Source: Thioclava sp. GXIMD4216
GTDB lineage: Bacteria; Pseudomonadota; Alphaproteobacteria; Rhodobacterales; Rhodobacteraceae
Length of the DNA: 64,000 nt
NCBI RefSeq assembly: GCF_037949285.1
Contig: NZ_CP149928.1
Coordinates: forward strand, 248,001 to 312,000
Direction of reading: 5' to 3'
The notes below the pieces were generated by a model. The model was not told the origin of the DNA, made no database searches, and saw nothing but the letters and a program-made list of their open reading frames with translations. A program made the position numbers and the translations under genes. Below, piece by piece: positions 54,415 to 63,862 of this stretch (position 1 is its first letter; every line of letters begins with the position of its first letter).

Positions 54415-54978
54415 GTGATCAGCACTCTCTTGCAAAAAATGAAGCCGGTGGCCGGCTTTGCCCTGGCGGCTGGCATGGTTTTCGCCATTGGCTTTGCCCC
54501 GGCACAGGCGCAGCAGACGCGCGCCGAAAAATATATTCCCGGCATCTGGATCGACCCCGATGGCTGCGAGCACTGGGTCATGGATGACGGTGCCGAAGGG
54601 TATATGGACAACCGCATCACCCGCGACGGGCGTCCGGTCTGCCACCGCAATGTCTGCGGCATCATTCCGACCGATACGCTGTTTGCCACCGACCGTTCTG
54701 CGATCTCGGTTGCGGGGCGTGAATATCTGCGCAACTTCTTCCGCACCGCGCAGGCGCGCAGCTTCATCATTACGGGGCATACCGACAGCCGCGCCTCTGA
54801 CGAGTATAACATGAAGCTTTCCAAGCGCCGCGCCGAAGCCGTGGCGGGTGTCGCCCGCGAGGTCGGCGCGCCGGTGCTGGCCGTGAACTGGTATGGCGAG
54901 CGCCAGCCGCGCGCGACCAATGCCACCCGCGAAGGCATGGCGCAGAACCGCCGCGTTGAAATCATCTGTGTGAAATAA
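54415..54978 (+). CDS. OmpA-family outer-envelope protein with short N-terminal domain
   Basis: A 187-residue exported protein with a signal peptide (about 1-33, ending APAQA). A short Cys-containing domain (about 43-77: GIWIDPDGCEHWVMDDGAEG) follows. The OmpA C-terminal peptidoglycan-binding domain (about 85-187) has FIITGHTDSRAS and RAEAVAGVAREV and ends NRRVEIICVK. The GTG start at 54415 follows AGGGGGACGAG. The short domain is repeated in the next gene, a lipoprotein, which suggests the two work together at the outer membrane. Confidence 0.82.
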   Translation: MISTLLQKMKPVAGFALAAGMVFAIGFAPAQAQQTRAEKYIPGIWIDPDGCEHWVMDDGAEGYMDNRITRDGRPVCHRNVCGIIPTDTLFATDRSAISVAGREYLRNFFRTAQARSFIITGHTDSRASDEYNMKLSKRRAEAVAGVAREVGAPVLAVNWYGERQPRATNATREGMAQNRRVEIICVK

Positions 54979-54990
54979 GGGGCCGGTATC

Positions 54991-55299
54991 ATGACTGCCA
55001 TAAAGACACTCGTGCTGCTGGGGCTGGTGGGGGCAATGGGCGCCTGTACCGCCGTCGGTCCGGACAAAAGCCGTGACCGCGGTTGGGGGTCGAAAGATCT
55101 CAGCCAGTTGAAAGCCGGTATCTGGATCGATCCGGAAGGCTGTGACCACTGGATCATCGATGACGGTGTCGAGGGCTATCTCTCGGCGCGGCTTGATGAT
55201 TACGGCAAGCCGATCTGCTCGGGAGCTGGCCCTGCCGCCACGGCTGTCGGTCCGTTCAAATCGGGCTCGGATATTCCCGACCCGACGCCGGGCTACTGA
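54991..55299 (+). CDS. Small lipoprotein sharing a domain with the OmpA-like neighbour
   Basis: A 102-residue lipoprotein. Signal peptide and lipobox are LVGAMGAC. The mature part has GIWIDPEGCDHWIIDDGVEG, then YLSARLDDYGKPIC, aligning with residues about 43-77 of the preceding OmpA-family protein. The gap between the two genes is 12 bases, so they are co-transcribed. A strong terminator follows at 55347. The function is unknown; a periplasmic binding or folding element is likely. Confidence 0.78.
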   Translation: MTAIKTLVLLGLVGAMGACTAVGPDKSRDRGWGSKDLSQLKAGIWIDPEGCDHWIIDDGVEGYLSARLDDYGKPICSGAGPAATAVGPFKSGSDIPDPTPGY

Positions 55300-55346
55300 T
55301 TCTGTATGACTTTGCCGGAACTTTCGGGGTCCGGCGCGCAATTCTT

Positions 55347-55377
55347 GAACCGCACGCCTGTCGTGCGGTTCTTTTTT
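55347..55377 (+). terminator. Rho-independent terminator after the lipoprotein gene
   Basis: GAACCGCACG and CGTGCGGTTC form a 10-base stem with a 5-base loop, followed by six T. Confidence 0.92.
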
Positions 55378-55491
55378 GTCTCAGATTGATGAAATCTCGC
55401 GGCATGGATCGTTGCAGACAAAAAGCAAGACTTGCGCAACACACATCTTGGGGGCACCATATTTACTAGGAATCCAGCCAGGAGGATGTAT

Positions 55492-56496
55492 TTGGGCTTC
55501 AGTGCGATAACCCCCCCGCCCAGCTCTCAGGATGCCCGCGAGACACTTCTCGAGTTTCCTGATAATAAACTTCTGATCGATCTTTGCGGCGAGTTTGACC
55601 GCAATCTCGCACGGATCGAACAGGCCTTATCGGTGCATATCCTCCGACGTGGCAACCAGCTTGCCGTCGTGGGTGCACCAGAGGCCCAAGCCCAGGCGGC
55701 TGCGGTTGTGCAGCACTTATACCAGCGGCTGGAAGCCCAGAAACCCATTGAAACCGGCGATATCGATGCCGCCCTGCGCGCCACCGAGCTGGGGGGGACC
55801 ACGAGCTTCGAAGACCAGCTCGAGATGTTCGCCAAAGGGCAATATGAAATCCGCACCCGCAAGAAACAGGTCGAACCCCGCACCGAGGCGCAGAAAGCCT
55901 ATGTGCGCAACCTGTTCGAGAACGAGATGGCCTTTGGCATTGGCCCCGCAGGGACCGGCAAGACCTATCTGGCGGTGGCTGTGGGTGTGACCATGCTGAT
56001 CTCGGGCGAGGTCGACAAGATCCTGCTGTCGCGTCCGGCCGTGGAGGCGGGCGAGCGTTTGGGCTTTCTGCCCGGCGATATGAAGGACAAGGTCGACCCT
56101 TATATGCAGCCGCTTTATGACGCGCTGAACGACTTCCTGCCGCAAAAGCAGCTGGCCAAGCTGATGGAAGACAAGCGCATCGAGATCGCGCCTCTGGCCT
56201 TCATGCGCGGTCGCACGCTATCGAATGCCTTTGTGGTGCTGGACGAGGCACAGAACGCCACCACCATGCAGATGAAGATGTTCCTGACCCGTCTGGGGCA
56301 GGGGTCGCGCATGGTGATCACCGGCGACCGCTCTCAGGTCGACCTGCCGCGGGGGATGCCCTCGGGGCTTGCCGATGCCGAGCGTATTCTGGACGGGGTC
56401 GAAGGGATTTCCTTCAATTACTTCACCTCGAAGGATGTGGTGCGCCATCACTTGGTCGCGAAGATCATCAACGCCTATGAAAAAGCCGAAGGCTGA
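55492..56496 (+). CDS. phoH: PhoH-like ATPase
   Basis: A 334-residue PhoH protein: an N-terminal KH-like segment (about 1-100), then the PhoH ATPase with Walker A GPAGTGKTYLAVA and Walker B FVVLDEAQNATT. ATG 55486 lies directly on CAGGAGG (55479-55485) with no spacing, so a TTG at 55492, six bases after it, is the better start. PhoH acts with YbeY in RNA metabolism and the two genes are usually adjacent, but here a terminator follows phoH at once and ybeY is at 25 kb. Confidence 0.92.
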   Translation: MGFSAITPPPSSQDARETLLEFPDNKLLIDLCGEFDRNLARIEQALSVHILRRGNQLAVVGAPEAQAQAAAVVQHLYQRLEAQKPIETGDIDAALRATELGGTTSFEDQLEMFAKGQYEIRTRKKQVEPRTEAQKAYVRNLFENEMAFGIGPAGTGKTYLAVAVGVTMLISGEVDKILLSRPAVEAGERLGFLPGDMKDKVDPYMQPLYDALNDFLPQKQLAKLMEDKRIEIAPLAFMRGRTLSNAFVVLDEAQNATTMQMKMFLTRLGQGSRMVITGDRSQVDLPRGMPSGLADAERILDGVEGISFNYFTSKDVVRHHLVAKIINAYEKAEG

Positions 56497-56521
56497 CGGC
56501 GTCTCTATCACAACCACGAGA

Positions 56522-56544
56522 GCGGGCCAAAGGCCCGCTTTTTT
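56522..56544 (+). terminator. Rho-independent terminator after phoH
   Basis: GCGGGCC-AAA-GGCCCGC followed by six T. It ends the phoH transcript within 50 bases of the stop. Confidence 0.92.
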
Positions 56545-56775
56545 ATGTCCGTAGCCCGCCAGCTTGGCATTGAACAGCGATCAAATCTTGGGCAGTCTTC
56601 CCCTGCCTGCGAAAGAATGCCTAACTTCTCGTAGAAAAGGGACAATCTTCTCTTTCTCGTTATTTGTTATCCGTGGCAGCGTGCAGGGATAAGAACTGTC
56701 ATCTAGACGTCAAAAACGGCGCTTAAACGCGGCGGGGGCAAACCCACGCCACGACCGACTTCGGGGAGAACGACT

Positions 56776-57879
56776 TTGAAACGAGTGATGCAAAAGTCCG
56801 CAATGTTTGCGGCAACCCTGCTGGCCAGCACCGCGCTGGTCCATGCGCAGGACCTGACCGAGCTGGAAGCTGCCGCCAAGAAAGAAGGTATGCTGACCAC
56901 CATCGCCCTGCCGCATAGCTGGTGTGGCTATGGTGACGTGATTGCGGGCTTCAAGGCGAAATATCCCGAAATCGAAGTGAACGAGCTGAACCCCGATGCG
57001 GGCTCCGCAGACGAGCTGGAAGCTGTGCGCGCCAATAAGGGCAATACCGGCCCGCAGGCCCCCGATGTGCTGGATGTGGGGCTGTCTTTTGGTCCGCAGG
57101 CCAAGGACGAGGGGCTGTTGCAGCCCTATAAGGTCTCGACCTGGGACGAGATCCCCGACACGATCAAGGATGCCGACGGCTACTGGTATGGCGATTACTA
57201 CGGCGTCATGTCCTTCATGATCAACAAGGACCTCATCGACACCAACCCCGAGGACTGGTCCGATCTGCTGAACTCCGACTATGCGGGCTCGGTGGCGTTG
57301 GCGGGTGATCCGCGTGCCTCGAACCAGGCGATCCTGTCGGTTCTGGCGGCCGGTATGGCCGAGGGCGGTGCTGCCGGTAAGGACGCGGGCGAGAAGGGGC
57401 TCGAGTTCTTCAAGAAGATGAACGAGGCGGGCAATTTCGTCCCCGTTATCGGCAAGGCGGGCACGCTGGCACAGGGGGCAACCCCGATCACCATCATGTG
57501 GGACTATAACGCCCTCGCTGCGCGCGACACGCTCAACGGCAACCCGCCGGTTGATGTTGTGGTGCCGAAATCGGGCGTTCTGGCGGGCGTTTATGTGCAG
57601 GGGATTTCGGCCCATGCACCGCACCCGAATGCCGCCAAGCTCTGGATGGAATATCTTTACTCGGACGAGGGGCAGAACCTCTGGCTGAAGGGCTATTGCC
57701 ACCCCGCGCGCTTCAACGCGATGTCGAAGGCGGGCAAGGTGCCGCAAGAGCTTCTGGATGCGCTGCCCCCCGCAGAAGCCTATGAAAAGGCCTATTTCCC
57801 GACCCTTGACGAACAGGCGGGCAATAAGGATGCCGTGGTGGGCGGCTGGGATAGCGTCGTTGGCTCCAACGTCCAGTAA
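56776..57879 (+). CDS. ABC transporter substrate-binding protein, AfuA/family 1 type
   Basis: A 367-residue periplasmic binding protein with a signal peptide (about 1-24, ending VHA). The TTG start has GGGGAG 7 bases upstream. A repeat of PDVLDVGLSFG and YYGVMSFMINKDL is typical of class 1 binders for iron or small polyols. Cys50 (HSWCGYGD) and a later Cys in LKGYCHPARF may form a disulfide. It heads a four-gene importer. The ligand (ferric ion, polyamine or phosphonate) is not decidable. Confidence 0.83.
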   Translation: MKRVMQKSAMFAATLLASTALVHAQDLTELEAAAKKEGMLTTIALPHSWCGYGDVIAGFKAKYPEIEVNELNPDAGSADELEAVRANKGNTGPQAPDVLDVGLSFGPQAKDEGLLQPYKVSTWDEIPDTIKDADGYWYGDYYGVMSFMINKDLIDTNPEDWSDLLNSDYAGSVALAGDPRASNQAILSVLAAGMAEGGAAGKDAGEKGLEFFKKMNEAGNFVPVIGKAGTLAQGATPITIMWDYNALAARDTLNGNPPVDVVVPKSGVLAGVYVQGISAHAPHPNAAKLWMEYLYSDEGQNLWLKGYCHPARFNAMSKAGKVPQELLDALPPAEAYEKAYFPTLDEQAGNKDAVVGGWDSVVGSNVQ

Positions 57880-57947
57880 GCATTGATCTGTGATGCCCCT
57901 GCACCTGTAGCGCGGGGGCATCCACCTGTTTCGAAATCGGAAAACCT

Positions 57948-58817
57948 GTGGCCGACCACTCTCCTGCCAAACGCCGGATCCGCCTGACATGGCTGGGGCT
58001 TTTGCCCTTTATCGCCTTTATCGTGCTGTTTCTGGCCCTGCCGACGATGAAGATCGTCATCGGTGCCTTCCAGCGCCCCGATGGCAGCTTCACCCTGTCA
58101 AACCTTGCGGGGCTGTTTACGCCCACAATCCTCAACTCCTACTGGATCTCGATCAAGATCTCGCTGGCCTCCTCGGCCATCGGCTGTCTGGTGGGCTTTC
58201 TGATGGCGGCGGGGATGGTGCTGGGTGGCTTGCCCAAGGCGATCCGCGCGCCGCTTCTGACCTTCTCGGGCGTGGCCTCGAACTTTGCCGGTGTGCCGCT
58301 GGCTTTCGCCTTTCTGGCCACCCTCGGGCCGCTGGGCCTTGTGACCATGTTCCTGCGCCATGAATTCGGCATCAATCTGCGCGCGATGGGGTTCAACATC
58401 CTCAGCTTCTGGGGCCTGACGATCACCTATCTCTTCTTCCAGATCCCGCTGATGATCCTGATCATTACCCCCGCGCTGGATGGCCTGAAACGCGAATGGC
58501 GCGAGGCGGCCTCCTGCCTTGGCGCGACAGGAGCGCAATACTGGCGCATCGTGGCGCTGCCGATCCTCTTCCCGACGATCCTTGGCACTTTCGCGCTGCT
58601 CTTTGCCAATGCCTTTGGGGCTGTGGCCACCGCCATCGCGCTCACCGGCTCCTCGCTCAACATCGTGCCGATCATGCTCTTTGCACAGATCCGCGGTGAT
58701 GTGCTGGGCGACCCGCATTTGGGCTATGCGATGGCCTTCGGGATGATCCTCGTCACGGGGCTGGCCAATGTGATCTATATCGTGCTGCGCATGCGTTCCG
58801 AGAGGTGGCTCAAATGA
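57948..58817 (+). CDS. ABC transporter permease 1, PotB/FbpB type
   Basis: A 289-residue inner-membrane protein with six spans, the first at about 15-37. The EAA-type docking loop is REAASCLGATGAQYWRIV. It is GTG-started, separated from the binding-protein gene by about 70 bases. Its stop overlaps the next start (ATGA), so permeases 1 and 2 are coupled. Confidence 0.85.
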   Translation: MADHSPAKRRIRLTWLGLLPFIAFIVLFLALPTMKIVIGAFQRPDGSFTLSNLAGLFTPTILNSYWISIKISLASSAIGCLVGFLMAAGMVLGGLPKAIRAPLLTFSGVASNFAGVPLAFAFLATLGPLGLVTMFLRHEFGINLRAMGFNILSFWGLTITYLFFQIPLMILIITPALDGLKREWREAASCLGATGAQYWRIVALPILFPTILGTFALLFANAFGAVATAIALTGSSLNIVPIMLFAQIRGDVLGDPHLGYAMAFGMILVTGLANVIYIVLRMRSERWLK

Positions 58818-59596
58818 CCAAGGCAGCCTCATGGGCTATCATGATCCTCGGCCTTCTTTATTTCATCCTGCCGCTCTGGGGGATGGTCGAGTTCTCGCTC
58901 TCGATGCGGCGCGGCGTCTATAGTTTCGACGCCTATGCCGCCGTGCTCTCGGACCCGCAATTCCGCCAGACCTTCAGCTATTCGGTGCTGATGGCGCTTC
59001 TGACCATCCTCTTCGGCATCCTGCTGGTGGTGCCCACGGCGTTCTGGGTGCAGCTCAAACTGCCGCGCCTGCGCCCGCTGATCGAGTTCATCACATTGAT
59101 GCCGCTGGTTATTCCGGCGATCGTCACGGTCTTCGGCTATATCCGGCTTTATAATACATCAAGCTGGCTGCCGCTGACCGGCACCACGCTTGGCACCAAC
59201 TTCCTTCTGGTGATGGGCTATGCCACGCTGTCGCTGCCCTATATGTACCGCGCCGTCGATACGGGGCTGCGCAGCATCGATGTGGCCACGCTGACCGAGG
59301 CCGCGCAATCGCTTGGCGCGGGCTGGGTGCGCATCATCGGGCAGATCATCCTGCCCAATGTGCTGGTGGCGGTGCTCTCGGGCTCGTTTGTGACCTTCGC
59401 GATTGTCATGGGCGAGTTCACGATGGCGGCTCTTTTGAACCGCCCGGCCTTCGGGCCCTATCTGCAGCTTATGGGCGCCAATAAAGCCTATGAGCCCTTT
59501 GCATTGGCGACCATCGCCTTTGTCATCACTTGGGCCTGCATGGGGCTGATCCAGCTGGTCACACGTTTCACCAACCATACCAAGGCGGGTCGATGA
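58814..59596 (+). CDS. ABC transporter permease 2, PotC/FbpB type
   Basis: A 260-residue permease with six spans and the EAA loop TEAAQSLGAGWVRIIGQ. It overlaps permease 1 at its start and the ATPase gene at its end, both by 4 bases. Together they form the heterodimeric channel. Confidence 0.85.
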   Translation: MTKAASWAIMILGLLYFILPLWGMVEFSLSMRRGVYSFDAYAAVLSDPQFRQTFSYSVLMALLTILFGILLVVPTAFWVQLKLPRLRPLIEFITLMPLVIPAIVTVFGYIRLYNTSSWLPLTGTTLGTNFLLVMGYATLSLPYMYRAVDTGLRSIDVATLTEAAQSLGAGWVRIIGQIILPNVLVAVLSGSFVTFAIVMGEFTMAALLNRPAFGPYLQLMGANKAYEPFALATIAFVITWACMGLIQLVTRFTNHTKAGR

Positions 59597-60648
59597 GTTT
59601 CCTGACGATTTCCCATCTGGAGAAAAGCTTCGGCGCGACCCGCGTCGTCAAAGACTTCAATCTCGATATCGAGAAGGGCGAGTTCATCTCGCTTCTCGGG
59701 CCTTCGGGCTGTGGCAAGACGACCGTCTTGCGCATGGTTGCGGGGTTTGAAACGCCCTCGGCGGGTTCAATCACCATCGACGGGCGCGAGGTGTCGTCTC
59801 TCAAGCCCAACCAGCGCAATATCGGCATGGTGTTTCAGGCCTATGCGCTGTTTCCCAACCTGACGGTGGCGCAGAATGTGGGCTTTGGCCTGAAGGTGCA
59901 GGGCGTGCCCGCCCGCGAGATCGCGCCGCGCGTGGCCGAGATGCTTTCGCTTATCGGCCTGCCCGAAATGGGCGAGCGCTATCCCTACCAGCTTTCTGGC
60001 GGCCAACAGCAGCGGGTGGCTCTGGCGCGGGCCCTGGCGCCCAAGCCGCAGGTCCTGTTGCTGGATGAACCGCTTTCGGCGCTTGATGCCAAGGTGCGGG
60101 TGTCTTTGCGCAACGAGATCCGCGCCATCCAGAAAGAGCTGGGCATCACCACCATTTTCGTGACCCATGATCAGGAAGAGGCGCTGTCGATGTCGGACCG
60201 GATCGTGGTCATGCATCAGGGCATCGCGGACCAGATCGGCACACCCTTCGAGATCTACAACACCCCCGCCACCCGCTTTGTGGCGGGCTTTGTAGGCACG
60301 CTGACCACCGTGCAGGCGCAGGTGATCGACGGGCCGTCGGGTCATGTGAAAATCGGCGGGAACGAGATCTGGCTCTACCGCGAGGTAACGGGCTCCGAGG
60401 TGACGCTGGGGCTGCGCCCCGAGATGCTGCGTGTGGGACCGGCCGATTTCAATGCGGGCGAGGCCGCGCTGGCAGGCACCATTCTGGATGTGGATTTTCT
60501 GGGATCGGTCATCCGGTTGCGCGTCGATCTGGGCGGAGAGGTGCTGGCGGTGGATCTGTTCAATATCACCCGCGCGGCCCCGCCTCAGGTGGGCGAGCGG
60601 GTCAGCCTTGCGCTCCACCCGTCGGATGCCTTGGTGATCGGGGCCTGA
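59593..60648 (+). CDS. ABC transporter ATP-binding protein, PotA/FbpC type
   Basis: A 351-residue ATPase: Walker A GPSGCGKTT, signature LSGGQQQR, Walker B LLLDEPLSALD, switch VTHDQEEAL. A C-terminal TOBE-like regulatory domain runs from about 245. It starts inside the stop of permease 2 (ATGA). The class serves importers of polyamines, iron or phosphonates. Confidence 0.88.
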   Translation: MSFLTISHLEKSFGATRVVKDFNLDIEKGEFISLLGPSGCGKTTVLRMVAGFETPSAGSITIDGREVSSLKPNQRNIGMVFQAYALFPNLTVAQNVGFGLKVQGVPAREIAPRVAEMLSLIGLPEMGERYPYQLSGGQQQRVALARALAPKPQVLLLDEPLSALDAKVRVSLRNEIRAIQKELGITTIFVTHDQEEALSMSDRIVVMHQGIADQIGTPFEIYNTPATRFVAGFVGTLTTVQAQVIDGPSGHVKIGGNEIWLYREVTGSEVTLGLRPEMLRVGPADFNAGEAALAGTILDVDFLGSVIRLRVDLGGEVLAVDLFNITRAAPPQVGERVSLALHPSDALVIGA

Positions 60649-60689
60649 CGCCCCGACCCTTGATCCCCCCGCCGTGGGGCTGTGTGATT

Positions 60690-61361
60690 TCAGTGGAACC
60701 GGGTGGGGCGTTCTTCCCAAGGGTCGATGACCAGCAAAAGCCGCGTCTGGCCCGTGCCGGAAATCGGTGGGGAGCGGTGCAAGACGCCGGAGCCTTCCTG
60801 TCCGGGCCAGAGCGTGCCGCGCATCAGCCCGACATCGCCCGTGCCAAGCTGGGCCATGATGTCGGTGGCGGTCCCTTGCGTGCCGGACGCCAGCGCGAAT
60901 TGCGTTGCCTCGCCGCGATAGGTGCACAGCATCCGCGCTTGTAACCGGTCGATATGGAACCGGCGGCAGGCGTCGTTTTCGATGACATCAAGGCGCAGGT
61001 TCAGCCGTGTGACGGGGAACATATCGACAAACACCCCCACCAGATATTCGATATCCGCCTGAAACGCGCGTCGTTCCGGCCCGTCCGGCGTGCGGGCGTC
61101 GGCAAAGCTGCGCTCCAGCACCCGCGTCACATCGCGCAGCGCAAGACATTCGGCGCGCAGGGCGGGCAGGCGCGCGGCCGGCAGGTGGTCCAGCCAGTCC
61201 AGCAGACCCGCCGGCAGGCGACGCTGCCAGAGGCTGGCCCCGACCCCCGGCGCCTTGAGGCTGCGCAGCACGTTCGCGGTGCTGCCCTGCAAGATGCCTT
61301 GTGCCAGATAACGGGCCTCTGGGTCTTCGGTGCTCAGGCGGTCCAGCAGATCATGGGTCAT
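60690..61361 (-). CDS. DUF1826-family protein, probable zinc-starvation gene
   Basis: A 223-residue protein with the DUF1826 blocks RRFHIDRLQARMLCTYRG and HRSPPISGTGQTRLLLVID. The family is known mainly as a predicted Zur target in proteobacteria; the biochemical role is unknown. A dyad like a Zur box lies just upstream of its start. The ATG at 61361 was chosen; an upstream extension would overlap the dyad. Confidence 0.8.
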   Translation of the reverse strand: MTHDLLDRLSTEDPEARYLAQGILQGSTANVLRSLKAPGVGASLWQRRLPAGLLDWLDHLPAARLPALRAECLALRDVTRVLERSFADARTPDGPERRAFQADIEYLVGVFVDMFPVTRLNLRLDVIENDACRRFHIDRLQARMLCTYRGEATQFALASGTQGTATDIMAQLGTGDVGLMRGTLWPGQEGSGVLHRSPPISGTGQTRLLLVIDPWEERPTRFH

Positions 61362-61379
61362 AATAGCCTCGGATTTTAC

Positions 61380-61392
61380 GTTATAGTATAAC
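61380..61392. promoter_or_regulatory. Zur-box-like dyad upstream of the DUF1826 gene
   Basis: GTTATA-G-TATAAC, a perfect 6-base dyad around one base, about 20 bases before the DUF1826 start. It matches the core of alphaproteobacterial Zur operators (TGTTATA...TATAACA type). Confidence 0.6.
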
Positions 61393-61469
61393 ATAACAAA
61401 AGAATCCGGTGAGGCAAGCCCGAAGAAGGGCTGCCTTTGGCTGGGGCGTGCCGGGATCGGGTGGCCCGA

Positions 61470-63332
61470 TCACATCCCGCTGGCCAGAAACCCGCCCGAT
61501 TGCCGCGCCCAGAGACGGGCATAAAGACCGTTCCGCGCCAATAGATCGGCATGGCTGCCCTGTTCCACAATGCGCCCCTGATCCATGATCACAAGCCGGT
61601 CCATCGCAGCGATGGTCGATAGCCGATGGGCAATCGCGATCACCGTCTTGCCCTGCATCAACAGATCCAGACGGGACTGGATCGCGGCTTCCACCTCGCT
61701 GTCCAGCGCGCTGGTGGCCTCGTCAAGGATCAGGATCGGCGCGTCCTTCAAGGCGACCCGTGCAATGGCAATGCGCTGGCGCTGGCCGCCGGACAGCTTC
61801 ACACCGCGTTCCCCCACATGGGCCGCAAGCCCCTTGCGCCCCTGCGCATCCGACAGGCGCGGCACGAAACGATCGGCCTCGGCCATTCGCAAAGCGTGGG
61901 CGATGTCCTCTTCGGAGGCGTCGGGCCTGCCATAGGTGACATTCTCGCGCACCGAGCGATGCAGGAGAGTGCTGTCCTGCGTGACCACCCCGATTGCAGC
62001 GCGCAGGCTTTCCTGCGTCACCTGTGCCACATCCTGCCCGTCAATGGTGATCCGCCCCTCGGGGATATCATGAAAACGCAAAAGCAGGTTGATCAGCGTG
62101 GATTTGCCCGCACCGGACCGTCCCACCAGCCCGACTTTCTCGCCCGCGCGGATGGTCAGGTCCAGGTCGTCCAGCACCGCCAGCGGGCGCGCCCTGTCCT
62201 CCTGCCCGCCCGCGTTCTGCCCGTAGCGGAAGGTCACATGATCAAACCGCACGGCCCCTGCGGTGACCTGCAGCGGCTTGGCATCCGGCCTGTCCTGCAC
62301 CGCGCGCGGCAGCGCAAGGCTGGAGATCCCGTCGCGCACGGTGCCGATATTCTCGAAGAGGGCCGAGAATTCCCACATGATCCAATGGGCCATATTATTG
62401 AGCCGCAGCGCCAGCGGCACCGCAATCGCGACCGCGCCCACGGCCAGTGTGCCCTCGGTCCAGAGCCAGAGCCCCACCCCCGTGACCGAGGCCACCAGCC
62501 AGACATTCAGCAGGCTGAGGGTGATATCCTGAACCTGTGCCAGCCGCATCTGACGGTAAACCGTGTCGAGGAAGCCGTTCATTCCCTCCCGCATCCAGCG
62601 CTCTTCGCGGTCGGAATGGGAAAACAGCTTGACGGTAGCGATATTGGTATAGCTGTCGACCATGCGCCCTGTCATGGCCGAACGTGCATCGGCCTGTTGC
62701 TGTGCCACACGGCCCAGACGCGGCACGATCTTCGACAGCATGAGGGCGTATCCCAGCGCCCAGAGCGCAAAGGGCAGGGCCAGCCGCCAGTCCTGATGGG
62801 CGGCCAGCGCCAAAGCGCCGAGGAAATAGATGACGACATAGCTGCCCACATCCATTAGCTTCATCGCCACTTCGCGCACGCCAAGGGCTGTCTGCATCAG
62901 GCGCTGCGCGATGCGGCCTGCGAACTCATCCTGAAAATACCCGACCGACTGGCGCAGCAGATAGCGATAGGCCAGCCAGCGCACCCTTTGGGGGAAGTTC
63001 CCCAGCAGGGTCTGGTGCATCAGCAGACCGCCCAGCAGGTTCAGCCCCGGCAAAAGCACCAACAGCCCCAGCGCCATCAGGGCCAGCCGTGCCCAATTCT
63101 CGGCCCAGAACGTCTCGCGCGAGGTGTCGGCCAGCCGGTCCACCAGATCCCCCAGCCAGCCATAAAGCGAGACCTCCACCAAGGCGATCGCGCCGGAGGT
63201 CACCCCCAACAGCGCCAGCCAAGGCAGGGCACCACGACTGTAATGGCGCATGAAGGGCCAGAACCTTTCGGGTGGCATCTGCGGCAGCTCTGCCGGATAG
63301 GGATCGATACGCCGCTCGAACCAGGAAAACAT
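61470..63332 (-). CDS. ABC exporter (membrane domain fused to ATPase)
   Basis: A 620-residue half-transporter. Residues about 35-320 are the six-span membrane domain with the usual ABC-exporter topology. The ATPase (about 355-600) has Walker A GRSGAGKST, signature LSGGQRQR, Walker B ILILDEATSALD and switch IAHRLSTI. It would work as a dimer to export lipid, peptide or drug. The start at 63332 has GAGGCGCG upstream. The substrate is unknown. Confidence 0.87.
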   Translation of the reverse strand: MFSWFERRIDPYPAELPQMPPERFWPFMRHYSRGALPWLALLGVTSGAIALVEVSLYGWLGDLVDRLADTSRETFWAENWARLALMALGLLVLLPGLNLLGGLLMHQTLLGNFPQRVRWLAYRYLLRQSVGYFQDEFAGRIAQRLMQTALGVREVAMKLMDVGSYVVIYFLGALALAAHQDWRLALPFALWALGYALMLSKIVPRLGRVAQQQADARSAMTGRMVDSYTNIATVKLFSHSDREERWMREGMNGFLDTVYRQMRLAQVQDITLSLLNVWLVASVTGVGLWLWTEGTLAVGAVAIAVPLALRLNNMAHWIMWEFSALFENIGTVRDGISSLALPRAVQDRPDAKPLQVTAGAVRFDHVTFRYGQNAGGQEDRARPLAVLDDLDLTIRAGEKVGLVGRSGAGKSTLINLLLRFHDIPEGRITIDGQDVAQVTQESLRAAIGVVTQDSTLLHRSVRENVTYGRPDASEEDIAHALRMAEADRFVPRLSDAQGRKGLAAHVGERGVKLSGGQRQRIAIARVALKDAPILILDEATSALDSEVEAAIQSRLDLLMQGKTVIAIAHRLSTIAAMDRLVIMDQGRIVEQGSHADLLARNGLYARLWARQSGGFLASGM

Positions 63333-63415
63333 CGCGCCTCTTTCGGGTTGGGGTGACAGGGGGGCTGTAGCAAACGGCCAACACAGCCGGACCGGCGGCA
63401 TTGGCCTGAGGCCGC

Positions 63416-63862
63416 CTAGGCGCGCGCCTTGCGCACGGCCCGTTCGAGCGCGTCCAGAAAGCGGGACCGATCGGCTTTGGTGAAGCCTTTGTTGCGGCCC
63501 TGCAAGAACGGGTCGGCAGCACGCATATCGGTCATCAGGTCGCGCATCGCCAGCGCCTGCCCGACATTGTTCTCGGTCAGGGCATCGCCATCATGGCGCA
63601 ACACCTGCGCCCCTGCGGCCACGCATTTCGCCGCCAGCGGAATATCATTGGTGATGACGATATCGCCCGCCCCCGCACGTTCGGCGATCCATTTGTCGGC
63701 CACATCAGGGCCGGCATCCACCACGACCGTGTCCACCAACGGGTTTTGCGATGGCCGGATGCCACCATTCGAGACGATCTTCATCGGCACCTTATGGCGC
63801 GTGCCCACCCGTTCCACCTCGGCTTTCACGGGGCAGGCATCGGCATCAACAAATATGGTCAT
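63416..63862 (-). CDS. yaiI: YaiI/YqxD family (UPF0178) protein
   Basis: A 148-residue protein with the family opening MTIFVDADACPVK and the later blocks VDTVVVDAGPDVADKWI and DIVITNDIPLAAKCV. The fold is PIN-like, with acidic residues (Asp6, Asp8) at the expected place, so a nuclease role is possible but unproven. It begins 84 bases upstream of the ABC exporter gene. Beyond it (63863-64000) no gene can be seen. Confidence 0.88.
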   Translation of the reverse strand: MTIFVDADACPVKAEVERVGTRHKVPMKIVSNGGIRPSQNPLVDTVVVDAGPDVADKWIAERAGAGDIVITNDIPLAAKCVAAGAQVLRHDGDALTENNVGQALAMRDLMTDMRAADPFLQGRNKGFTKADRSRFLDALERAVRKARA

